Shown here in pieces: positions 1-6,361 of a stretch of 8,111 bases of DNA. Source of the DNA: Bacteroidota bacterium (GTDB lineage Bacteria; Bacteroidota; Bacteroidia; Chitinophagales; Chitinophagaceae); the NCBI GenBank assembly GCA_023386395.1, contig JAEWJV010000349.1, positions 1-8,111 on the forward strand, in the 5' to 3' direction. Position numbers and translations under genes: made by a program. The first letter of the stretch is position 1. Each line of letters begins with the position of its first letter. Under the pieces are notes generated by a model. That model was not told where the DNA came from, made no database searches, and worked only from the letters and a program-made list of their open reading frames with translations.

Positions 1-263
1 GCCTTTACCTCTTCGTTCGAATGCGAAGCTTCTTTATCGTTATGCCAGTGATGCGGCAGGTTTTTACCAATTAAAACCATATCTGAATTATCAAAACTGC
101 TGATATGGTTACCAACAAATCTCGATCCTCGTCCTTTTAAAATAGCCGTCAACTCATACTCGTTATGAAAATGATAAGGCACACTGAAATGCGGTCTTAT
201 CCGCTCTTCAATCGTAAACGAAAGATTGGGTGACGATGTGTTTTTAATTAGTATTGGCTTCAT
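1..263 (-). CDS. AraC-family transcriptional regulator, N-terminal part (runs off the window)
   Basis: Read on the minus strand from the ATG at 263-261, the frame stays open for 87 codons to the window edge. It starts MKPILIKNTSSPNLSF and carries the motif PYHFHNEYELTAILKGRG (residues 29-46), then a FVGNHISSFDNSDMVLIG stretch and NLPHHWHND (68-76). This is the cupin-like sensor half typical of Bacteroidota AraC regulators, in which a His-rich beta-barrel binds a small ligand, often a sugar. The DNA-binding pair of helix-turn-helix motifs would lie in the missing C-terminal part. The gene points away from the catabolic operon starting at 711 and shares a 447-base spacer with it, so it is a natural candidate for the local regulator, probably sensing the substrate or an intermediate. 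The family is clear; the ligand is unknown. Confidence 0.85.
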   Translation of the reverse strand, partial: MKPILIKNTSSPNLSFTIEERIRPHFSVPYHFHNEYELTAILKGRGSRFVGNHISSFDNSDMVLIGKNLPHHWHNDKEASHSNEEVK

Positions 264-365
264 ACTGAACAAACAATGTTATAGATGCTAATGTAATAAT
301 TCCGTATAAATCAAAACACTTTTTCATAAGGAATTTCTCTTTTACAAAGGTGTCCTGTTTAACTG

Positions 366-379
366 AAAAACCGGTTTTT
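366..379. promoter_or_regulatory. Perfect 14-bp palindrome AAAAACCGGTTTTT, candidate operator
   Basis: The sequence AAAAACCGGTTTTT is identical on both strands with no loop, so it suits a dimeric DNA-binding protein better than an RNA hairpin. The A-rich/T-rich arms around a central CG resemble operators of LacI-family regulators, many of which have the core AAnCGnTT. It lies about 100 bases upstream of the regulator start and about 330 bases upstream of the aldolase start. No LacI-family gene is in the window, and AraC proteins usually bind direct repeats, so the binder would be encoded elsewhere. The palindrome is directly visible; the operator role is inferred. Confidence 0.35.
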
Positions 380-386
380 ATTTCTT

Positions 387-407
387 AAATATTATGACAA
401 ATATTAT
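387..407. repeat. 9-bp direct repeat AAATATTAT, 12-bp period
   Basis: AAATATTAT occurs at 387-395 and again at 399-407, separated by GAC. AraC-family regulators commonly bind pairs of direct half-sites, so this pair in the spacer next to an AraC gene is a possible site. The words are purely A/T in AT-rich DNA, and a 12-bp period is shorter than the usual near-two-turn spacing of AraC half-sites, so chance is a real explanation. Confidence 0.2.
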
Positions 408-411
408 TCAT

Positions 412-450
412 AAAAGCTGCAAGCCTTCAGCAGGAAAAGTGCAGCTTTTT
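412..450 (+). terminator. Terminator- or attenuator-like hairpin in the operon leader
   Basis: AAAAGCTGCA (412-421) pairs perfectly with TGCAGCTTTT (440-449), and the pairing is followed by one more T, giving a 10-bp stem and a run of five Ts. The 18-base loop can form a small inner CCT/AGG pairing. A-rich and T-rich ends make it usable on either strand. No complete gene ends just before it on either strand, so it would be a leader attenuator, an insulator between divergent units, or a leftover of a deleted gene. The long loop and only six core GC/AT pairs make it moderate in strength. Confidence 0.3.
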
Positions 451-490
451 ACTGTGGCAAAGGCAAATATTGTATTCATTTTTGCAAATA

Positions 491-655
491 ATGAAGCGGC
501 TGTTTTTGCCAGACCTAAGTTTATTTGCTTATTGGTTGAAAGTGTACCCGGTATTTATAAACCCTGCTTCATTAAATATGGATACACAGTTTGTTGATGC
601 AGCAGCAAAGTATGCTGCATGTAAATTAAAGCGGCGCTTAACCAAAATGACATGA
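491..655 (+). pseudogene. Possible remnant of a secreted protein's N-terminus
   Basis: The frame from the ATG at 491 encodes 54 residues: a start MKRLFLPDLSLFAYWL followed by VYPVFINPASLNMDTQF and an Ala/Lys-rich helix ending KRRLTKMT before TGA at 653-655. This resembles a signal peptide (K/R, hydrophobic stretch, cleavage region) that has picked up damaging substitutions such as Pro-Asp and Lys within the hydrophobic core, followed by the first helix of a mature protein. The ensuing domain is missing: the reading stops and the aldolase gene begins 55 bases later. The helix loosely recalls the start of secreted glycoside hydrolases such as GH88 unsaturated uronyl hydrolases, but this is too weak to assign. 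It may instead be a chance ORF; an overlapping frame at 394-597 is also open. Confidence 0.28.
597..620. repeat. 8-bp inverted repeat ATGCAGCA / TGCTGCAT
   Basis: ATGCAGCA at 597-604 and TGCTGCAT at 613-620 are exact inverted copies separated by 8 bases. The site lies about 90 bases before the aldolase start, in a good position for an operator or a leader hairpin. However, it also corresponds to Ala codons (GCA, GCT) in the possible gene remnant of 491-655, which could produce such symmetry by chance. Confidence 0.22.
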
Positions 656-710
656 AAGGAAATAATATTTTCTGAAATAAATAGAACTGTTTACAAATTC
701 AAATATCTAA

Positions 711-1481
711 ATGAAAGGAATAAAACAAAGATTGAATAATGGTGACATATTGCTGGGTACTTTTCTCAGCCTTGGCAATGCACTTTCTGCTGAAATAATT
801 GCCAACGCAGGTTTTGACTGGGTGATTGTGGATATTGAACATGGATTAGGCGCTGAAGCAGATGTGATCAATCAGCTACTTGGTTTAAAGAACACCAATG
901 TTTCAGCCATTATAAGAGTGGAGAGTTACCAGCGCCAGCGTATTAACCGTGTGCTTGATGCAGGTGCCGACGGCATTATGTGCCCGCGCATTGAAAACGC
1001 TGAAGAGGCATTGCTTGTTGCCAGGGCCATGCAATATCCGCCGGAAGGAACAAGGGGCGTTGCCAAAATGATACGTGCTGCTAAATATGGAGATGATTTT
1101 GACGCTTACCGCAAAGCGGCTTCTGAAGAATTGCTGGGCGTTATACAAATAGAAACAAAAGAAGCTTTAAATCATCTTGAGGCAATTGCAACAATTGATG
1201 GTGTTGATGTGTTATTCATCGGGCCTTCTGATCTTTCCATGGCGCTTGGCATTTTCGGTCAGATAACACACCCGCTTTTTGTTGAAACCGTTGATAAAAT
1301 TATAGCTGCTGCAAAACGTGCCGGTAAACATATTGGAATATTACTTGCCAATCCTGCTGACCTGAAAAAATATTATGACCTGGGTATCCGGGTTTTTGCC
1401 TGTGGAACCGATGCAAGCTTTCTGAATACAGGTGCCAAACAAACGATTGAAGCATTAAAAAAATCAGGCGCTTCCGCATAA
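711..1481 (+). CDS. HpcH/HpaI-family (GarL-like) class II pyruvate aldolase
   Basis: This 256-residue protein has the full TIM-barrel plan of the HpcH/HpaI family, which cleaves 2-keto-3-deoxy acids to pyruvate and an aldehyde using a divalent metal. Motifs in order: AGFDWVIVDIEHG with the catalytic His44, Arg69 in IIRVES, LDAGADGIMCPRIE (82-95), YPPEGTRG (109-116), metal ligand Glu148 in QIET, and metal ligand Asp174 in FIGPSDLS. The length equals that of E. coli GarL (5-keto-4-deoxy-D-glucarate aldolase), and the next gene is a GarR-like reductase, which favours a GarL-type reaction giving pyruvate and tartronate semialdehyde. Related family members such as 2-keto-3-deoxy-L-rhamnonate aldolase (RhmA/YfaU) and HpaI share the same motifs, so the exact substrate is not fixed. 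It is the first gene of the operon and is followed by a 24-base gap. A cytoplasmic enzyme with no missing catalytic residue. Confidence 0.9.
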   Translation: MKGIKQRLNNGDILLGTFLSLGNALSAEIIANAGFDWVIVDIEHGLGAEADVINQLLGLKNTNVSAIIRVESYQRQRINRVLDAGADGIMCPRIENAEEALLVARAMQYPPEGTRGVAKMIRAAKYGDDFDAYRKAASEELLGVIQIETKEALNHLEAIATIDGVDVLFIGPSDLSMALGIFGQITHPLFVETVDKIIAAAKRAGKHIGILLANPADLKKYYDLGIRVFACGTDASFLNTGAKQTIEALKKSGASA

Positions 1482-1505
1482 CCAAACGCCAATCAAACAA
1501 TAACA

Positions 1506-2375
1506 ATGAAAGAAAAGATAGGATTTATCGGGTTGGGTATTATGGGCAAGCCGATGGCCACGAACCTGATACACGCTGGTTATACGCTGTATGTTTTTAG
1601 TTCAGGTGCTGCGTCCATACAGGAGCTTGAAAAAGACGGCGCCATCGGCGTATTATCACCCAAAAAAATTGCGGCGTTGTCGGATATTATTATCACTATG
1701 CTGCCTGATTCGCCGCAGGTAAAGGCAGTGGCCTTTGGCAATGATGGTTTGATAGAAGGCTTAAGTAAAGGCAAGCTTTTTATAGATATGTCAACCATTG
1801 ACGCAGCTACAGAAATAGAAATCCATGAAAGGTTTGCAGCTGTTGGTGTTGACACGTTGGATGCGCCTGTTTCAGGTGGTGATGTTGGTGCTAAAACCGG
1901 CAGTCTTTCCATCATGGCTGGCGGCAGCGAAGCGGCTTTTAACCGTGCGTTGCCTTTGTTTCAAATATTAGGTAAGAAGATTAACCATATCGGTGCCACA
2001 GGCGCCGGGCAGATTGCAAAATCATGCAACCAGATTGCCACGGCATTGGCTACGCAGGGCGTGATTGAAGCATTCTCGCTTGCAGCCAGCGCAGGCATTG
2101 ACCTTGCCAGGTTAAAAGAAGTTTTATCAGGCGGTTTTGCAGACAGCAGAACGCTGGCTGTTTGCGGGCAAAGAATAATTAACCGGGATTTTTACCCGGG
2201 CTTCAAATTAAAGTTATATACCAAAGACCTGCGTATTGCCAAACAGGCTGCCGCTGAAAGATCGGTTAACCTGCCCGGCACACAACTTCTGCACAATGAA
2301 ATGCAGCAGCTTGTATCTGAAGGAAAAGGTGAGCTTGATTTCAGCGCACTGATACATCTTTTTGAAAACAATTAA
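1506..2375 (+). CDS. 3-hydroxyacid dehydrogenase, tartronate semialdehyde reductase (GarR/GlxR) type
   Basis: The 289-residue protein belongs to the beta-hydroxyacid dehydrogenase family. The N-terminal Rossmann motif is IGFIGLGIMGKPMATNL (5-21), close to the GarR start. IITMLPDSPQV (62-72) and DAPVSGG (119-125, Ser123) form the substrate site, and GAGQIAKSCNQ (166-176) carries the catalytic Lys172 and Asn175. YTKD with Lys240 is the second conserved lysine. GarR/GlxR reduce tartronate semialdehyde to D-glycerate; relatives act on 3-hydroxyisobutyrate or succinic semialdehyde. Position directly after a GarL-like aldolase favours the tartronate semialdehyde role. After the second beta strand the sequence is VFSSGAA with no acidic residue, whereas many NADH-using relatives have Asp there, so NADPH use is possible. 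Spacing is 24 bases upstream and 15 bases downstream, fitting one transcript. Confidence 0.88.
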   Translation: MKEKIGFIGLGIMGKPMATNLIHAGYTLYVFSSGAASIQELEKDGAIGVLSPKKIAALSDIIITMLPDSPQVKAVAFGNDGLIEGLSKGKLFIDMSTIDAATEIEIHERFAAVGVDTLDAPVSGGDVGAKTGSLSIMAGGSEAAFNRALPLFQILGKKINHIGATGAGQIAKSCNQIATALATQGVIEAFSLAASAGIDLARLKEVLSGGFADSRTLAVCGQRIINRDFYPGFKLKLYTKDLRIAKQAAAERSVNLPGTQLLHNEMQQLVSEGKGELDFSALIHLFENN

Positions 2376-2390
2376 AAGTTTAAAACATAT

Positions 2391-3389
2391 ATGAGCAAAC
2401 TCCCGAAAGTATTTATTTCAGAACCAATAAACTCCAAAGGCACAGAAATATTGGAAGGGAAAGTGGACATGGTGCTGGCACCTGATACAACAAAAGAAAC
2501 AGCGATGGCTTTGATTGCAGATGCGGACGCCGTCATTCTCAGGGCCACAACGATTTTTGATAAAGATGTAATTGCAAAGGGCGTTCATTTAAAAATTATT
2601 GCAAGAACGGGCGTGGGAATGGATAATGTTGATATGAAGTTTGCAGGCGAGCATGGCATATATGTATGCAATACACCGGGGACAAATGATACAACGGTTG
2701 CAGAACATGCGGTGGCTATGATACTGGCGCTTTCAAAGCAGGTTATATTTATGGATAAAGCCGTGCGCAAACAAAGATGGCATGAACGTTTTTCACTCAA
2801 CCAGATTGATATAAAAGGAAAGAAGATAGGCATAATAGGTTATGGTAAAACCGGCCGGGCTACTGCAAAATTCTGTAAATGTCTGGGCATGCTGGTTACC
2901 GCTTACGATCCGTTCATTGCACATGAAGGTTTGGATGTGAATTTTTCAGATGATCTTGAAACCATATTTAAGGAATCTGATTTTGTAAGCGTTCATTGTC
3001 CTGCAACGCCGCTCACCCATAAGTTTATAGGCGATCAGTATTTGAATATCATGAAGCCAAAAGCTTATCTCATTAATACTTCAAGGGGCGACCTGGTTGA
3101 TGAGCAGGCACTTGTAAATGCTTTATCTGATAATAAAATTGCGGGCGCTGCATTGGATGTATTTAAAGAAGAGCCGATGAATGCGGGCAATCCTTTACTT
3201 AAATTCTCTAACGTTGTTTTATCACCACATGTTGCAGGTTCTACAAAAGAATCTAATGAACGGATTGCCATTGCTGCGGCACAGGCGGTTATTGATGCTT
3301 TGAATGGCAGGCAGCCTTCCAATATCTGTAACCTCCAATACTTTCCTGCAACAGAAAATATGCTGGATGAAAAGAATGTTCACCGTTGA
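2391..3389 (+). CDS. D-2-hydroxyacid dehydrogenase, short phosphoglycerate dehydrogenase-like
   Basis: The 332-residue protein is a D-isomer-specific 2-hydroxyacid dehydrogenase without the C-terminal ACT domain of full-length SerA. It has IARTGVGMDNVD (70-81), NTPGTNDTTVAEH (94-106), the nucleotide-binding motif GIIGYGKTGRATA (147-159) with Asp173 (TAYDPF) at the end of the second strand, which indicates NAD(H), and the catalytic trio Arg232 (NTSRGDLVDE), Glu261 (DVFKEEP) and His280 (SPHVAGST). It interconverts a 2-keto acid and a D-2-hydroxy acid. The name phosphoglycerate dehydrogenase would be automatic; its place among sugar-acid genes suggests a different substrate, such as a sugar acid, hydroxypyruvate or glyoxylate. 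The C-terminus overlaps the start of the FAD oxidoreductase by about 23 bases. The family call is firm, the substrate unknown. Confidence 0.88.
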   Translation: MSKLPKVFISEPINSKGTEILEGKVDMVLAPDTTKETAMALIADADAVILRATTIFDKDVIAKGVHLKIIARTGVGMDNVDMKFAGEHGIYVCNTPGTNDTTVAEHAVAMILALSKQVIFMDKAVRKQRWHERFSLNQIDIKGKKIGIIGYGKTGRATAKFCKCLGMLVTAYDPFIAHEGLDVNFSDDLETIFKESDFVSVHCPATPLTHKFIGDQYLNIMKPKAYLINTSRGDLVDEQALVNALSDNKIAGAALDVFKEEPMNAGNPLLKFSNVVLSPHVAGSTKESNERIAIAAAQAVIDALNGRQPSNICNLQYFPATENMLDEKNVHR

Positions 3390-4695
3390 TAGTTATAATG
3401 TACCTGTAAGATATGAACCTGATGTTTGTATAATTGGTGCAGGCCCTGCGGGCGTTGCTGCTGCCATTGCTGCGGCAAGGATAAAATTGTCTGTTCTGCT
3501 GATTGAAAAATATGGTTTTTGCGGCGGCGCTACTGTTGCGGGTCTTAGCGGAACCATCTGTGGTTTATTCAGCAGTGGCAATAAACCGGAACAGATAGTG
3601 TTTGGTTTCGCTGATGAATTTTATTCCGCCCTGCAAAGCAAACATGCTGTTGCCAAACCTGTGCAGTTTGGGAGAACATTGCTTGTACCGCATGACAGTT
3701 TAAAGTGGAAAGAAACAGCGGATGAATTGTTGGCTGCACATAACTGCATTGTACTTTACCATACTAATTTTTTGAATGCTTATACGGATGATAGCGGCCG
3801 CGTCAGTTACCTGTTATTAAAAGGCCAGGAAGGCCAGTATGCCATTAAGCCCAAAATTGTTATTGATGCATCCGGAGATGCGGAAGTGGTGCATAGCATC
3901 AGCCTTGAAACAACTTTCGGCAATAATGGCCAAGTGCAAACACCAACCATGATATTTAAAATGGGCAACGTCGATATGAAAGCTTTTCTTTCTGTTTGCC
4001 CGGAAGAATTAAATAATAAAGTGGCTGAAGCGCACCATTCAGGTAAATACAATTTGCCAAGGCATCATGTATATGCATTTCCATTGCCTAATTCCGGCGA
4101 AGTGCTTTGCAATATGACAAGGATAACTTATCCCAATGGCGCTGTGCCATCAGGTATTAATTCAACTGATCTCAGTTTTGCAGAAACAGAAGGCCGAAAA
4201 CAGGCGCGTGAATATGCCAGGTTTTTAATTGAAAATATTGATGCATTCCGCAACGCGTATGTGTCTGATACAGGTACACAGATAGGCATCAGGCAAACAC
4301 GTTCAATTGCAGGCGTGGCAAGGCTTATGAATGATGATGTAATGCATGCCATAAAAAATAAAAATGCTATTACACATTCTGCATGGCCGATTGAACTGCA
4401 TGCAGCCGGTGGTTTAAAAATATATTACCCCGAAAATGATTTTTATGATATTCCTTTCGAAACATTAATTCCAAAAAATGCTATAAATATATTGGTCGCC
4501 GGCCGCTGCATGTCAGCGGAACATGAAGCCCTGGCTTCAGCGCGTGTTACCGCGCAGTGTTTTGGGATGGGTTATGCGGTTGGTGCGGCAAGCGGATTAA
4601 TGTTAAAAGAAAATATTACAGCAACAGCGCTTAATGGTGTAATGGCAAAGGAATGGATGAAAGAAAATAATTTAAAGAATGCTAATGAAAAATAA
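3367..4695 (+). CDS. FAD-dependent oxidoreductase (FAD_oxidored family)
   Basis: From the ATG at 3367 the product is 442 residues. The FAD-binding motif VCIIGAGPAGVAAAIAAAR (starting at residue 21, GxGxxG at 24-29) is followed by LIEKYGFCGGATVAG, then VIDASGDAEVV as the second flavin-contact segment, and near the C-terminus NILVAGRCMSAEHEALASAR with a GMGYAVGAASGL helix that closes the flavin site. This layout matches the PF12831-type oxidoreductases common in Bacteroidota carbohydrate loci, whose substrates are mostly undefined. I prefer 3367 (or the next ATG, 3376) over the upstream ATG at 3304, because the extra 21 residues lie wholly inside the preceding gene and resemble nothing expected before a Rossmann fold. 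It overlaps both neighbours, which suggests coupled translation. No signal peptide, so cytoplasmic. A role in oxidising a hydroxyl of the sugar acid is inference. Confidence 0.82.
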   Translation: MKRMFTVDSYNVPVRYEPDVCIIGAGPAGVAAAIAAARIKLSVLLIEKYGFCGGATVAGLSGTICGLFSSGNKPEQIVFGFADEFYSALQSKHAVAKPVQFGRTLLVPHDSLKWKETADELLAAHNCIVLYHTNFLNAYTDDSGRVSYLLLKGQEGQYAIKPKIVIDASGDAEVVHSISLETTFGNNGQVQTPTMIFKMGNVDMKAFLSVCPEELNNKVAEAHHSGKYNLPRHHVYAFPLPNSGEVLCNMTRITYPNGAVPSGINSTDLSFAETEGRKQAREYARFLIENIDAFRNAYVSDTGTQIGIRQTRSIAGVARLMNDDVMHAIKNKNAITHSAWPIELHAAGGLKIYYPENDFYDIPFETLIPKNAINILVAGRCMSAEHEALASARVTAQCFGMGYAVGAASGLMLKENITATALNGVMAKEWMKENNLKNANEK

Positions 4696-6361
4696 TCTCA
4701 GGAGCAATTTTGAGGAAGGCAGTACGAGATGGACCGTACGAAGGGCGCAATGGATTGCTATGGGTATAGATGAAGCAGATTTTGATAAACCTAAAATAGC
4801 GGTTATTAATTCTTCTTCCGGCCTGTCGGTTTGTTATCAGCATCTTGATGAATTTTCAAAACTGGCGCAACAGGCAGTGTGTGAAGCCGGTGGTTTGGCC
4901 TTTGAAATAAATACGATTGCGCCATCAGATTTTGTAACATCTGCAGGCAAAAAAGCGCGTTATCTTATGCCAACACGCGACCTGATGGTAAACGATATTG
5001 AAGTGATGATTGAAGGCGCGGTATTGGATGGAATGATCTTATTATCATCCTGCGATAAAACAACACCTGCACATCTTATGGCCGCGGCAAGATTGAATAT
5101 CCCGTCAATCGTTGTGCCTTGTGGCTATCAACTTGGCGGTACCTGTAATGGCAAAAATGTTGACATTGAAGAAGTGTATAAAGGCGTTGGTACTTTGCTT
5201 ACAGGAAAGATGACAATCGATGATATGAAAGACTGGACGCGCTGTGCTATTAAAGGTCCTGGTGTTTGTGCGGGGCTTGCCACAGCTAACTCCATGCATT
5301 GTATGGCAGAAGCATTGGGCATGGCTTTATCCAAAACCACTCCCATAAGAGCCGGCAGCGAACGGTTAAAGAGCGTTATCAAAATGGCGGGTTCAAAAAT
5401 TATGGAACTGGTGAAAGATGATATTCGTCCAAGAAATATACTTAGCAAAGAAGCTTTTGAAAATGCGGTAAGAGTTGCTATATCTACCGGCTGTTCAGTA
5501 AATACGGTACGGCATCTCACCGCGGTATCTGTTGAAGCAGGATTGAATATTGATATGATTAAAATGTTTGAAGATGAATCTGCAAGGCTTCCACAAATTA
5601 CGCAGATAAGGCCTAATGGCCCCGATCGTATTGAAGACTTCGATAAGGCTGGTGGAACCAATGCCGTTTTACATCAGCTTAAAATATTACTCAACACAGA
5701 AGTATTAACGGTTGAAAATAAAACATTGGCTGCCGTGCTGGAACAGCCTGTTGAGATTGATGATGCTATCATTCATGCAATAAATAATCCTTTTCGAAAA
5801 GAACCGGGGCTTGCCATTATAAGAGGCACCATAGCGCCGTATGGCGCAATTGTTAAACTTTCAGGTATTGATGTCGCGAACCGTATTTTTAGCGGTCCTG
5901 CAAAAGTGTATGAAGATGAAGACCTGGCCATGCAGGAGCTTGCAAAAGGTAACATTGTTGATGGAGATATTGTTGTGTTGAGAATGATGGGGCCGGTTGG
6001 CGGGCCGGGCACTGTATTCGCCTGCAGCTTTATGGCGGCATTGAGTGGTGCTGGCCTTGCAGATACAGTTGCCGTTGTTACTGATGGTGAACTTTCAGGT
6101 TTGAATAAAGGCATAACGATTGGGCAAGTAATGCCGGAAGCTGCCTGCGGCGGACCGCTTGCCATTATTGAAAATGACGATGTGATTTTAATTGATCTTG
6201 ATAAAAGAAAGATAGACCTGTTAATTGATGAGGATGAATTTGAAAACCGCATGAACAATTGGAAACCAAAAGCAAGAAAGCTTGAAAATAATTGGTTGAA
6301 GTTTTATGCAGATAATGTAATGCCGATTGAAAGAGGCGCTGTGTTTGGAAGAAGAGATTGA
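4679..6361 (+). CDS. IlvD/Edd-family Fe-S dehydratase, probable sugar-acid dehydratase
   Basis: The 560-residue protein (558 from the alternative ATG at 4685) spans the IlvD/Edd family end to end. Three cysteines sit where the Fe-S cluster ligands of aldonate dehydratases lie: Cys52 (NSSSGLSVCYQH), Cys125 (SSCDKTTPAHLMAAA) and Cys197 (GPGVCAGLATANSMHCMAEALG). The CDKTTPA version is that of L-arabinonate and D-xylonate dehydratases rather than a typical IlvD. Ser473 in TDGELSG matches the proposed catalytic serine. The reaction would be removal of water from an aldonic or aldaric acid to a 2-keto-3-deoxy acid, the kind of substrate the GarL-like aldolase cleaves. Odd points: the usual FSGG(T/S)SG loop reads LSGLNKG, and GPGMPE reads GPGTVF, so it is a divergent subgroup. 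It overlaps the FAD gene by 17 bases (11 from the second ATG) and closes the operon. A true branched-chain amino-acid IlvD role is unlikely given context and motifs. Confidence 0.87.
   Translation: MLMKNNLRSNFEEGSTRWTVRRAQWIAMGIDEADFDKPKIAVINSSSGLSVCYQHLDEFSKLAQQAVCEAGGLAFEINTIAPSDFVTSAGKKARYLMPTRDLMVNDIEVMIEGAVLDGMILLSSCDKTTPAHLMAAARLNIPSIVVPCGYQLGGTCNGKNVDIEEVYKGVGTLLTGKMTIDDMKDWTRCAIKGPGVCAGLATANSMHCMAEALGMALSKTTPIRAGSERLKSVIKMAGSKIMELVKDDIRPRNILSKEAFENAVRVAISTGCSVNTVRHLTAVSVEAGLNIDMIKMFEDESARLPQITQIRPNGPDRIEDFDKAGGTNAVLHQLKILLNTEVLTVENKTLAAVLEQPVEIDDAIIHAINNPFRKEPGLAIIRGTIAPYGAIVKLSGIDVANRIFSGPAKVYEDEDLAMQELAKGNIVDGDIVVLRMMGPVGGPGTVFACSFMAALSGAGLADTVAVVTDGELSGLNKGITIGQVMPEAACGGPLAIIENDDVILIDLDKRKIDLLIDEDEFENRMNNWKPKARKLENNWLKFYADNVMPIERGAVFGRRD

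Larger units (their letters stand above)
264..710. other. Divergent leader between regulator and catabolic operon
   Basis: This 447-base AT-rich stretch separates the minus-strand regulator from the plus-strand operon and should contain promoters for both. It holds a perfect palindrome (366-379), a 9-bp direct repeat (387-395 and 399-407), a terminator-like hairpin (412-450) and a possible gene remnant (491-655). I searched for the Bacteroidota promoter pattern (TTTG, about 20 bases, TAnnTTTG) on both strands and found no convincing full match, so no promoter is called. No Shine-Dalgarno sequence is obvious before the ATG at 711, where the leader reads AATTCAAATATCTAA, as is common in this phylum. 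Confidence 0.6.

Noticed and set aside
394..597. 67-residue plus-strand ORF in the leader
   Set aside because: It overlaps the signal-peptide-like frame at 491-655, runs through the hairpin at 412-450, has no recognisable domain or start signal, and reads like chance coding in AT-rich DNA.
625..640. Imperfect inverted repeat TTAAAGC ... GCTTAA
   Set aside because: It pairs only with a bulge and a three-base loop, too weak to call as an operator or hairpin.
3304..3366. Upstream ATG extension of the FAD oxidoreductase
   Set aside because: The 21 extra residues are encoded entirely within the conserved end of the preceding dehydrogenase in another frame and do not resemble a leader or the usual N-terminus of the family.
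2391..3389. Serine-biosynthesis SerA assignment
   Set aside because: The ACT domain is absent and the neighbours are sugar-acid catabolic genes, with no serC or serB nearby, so a biosynthetic role is not supported.
5128..5661. 177-residue minus-strand ORF inside the dehydratase gene
   Set aside because: It lies wholly opposite a well-conserved IlvD/Edd coding sequence, is Ser/Ile/Pro-rich as expected of an antisense shadow, and shows no domain.
5773..6258. 161-residue minus-strand ORF inside the dehydratase gene
   Set aside because: Antisense shadow of the conserved C-terminal region of the dehydratase; low-complexity Ser/Ile composition and no motif.
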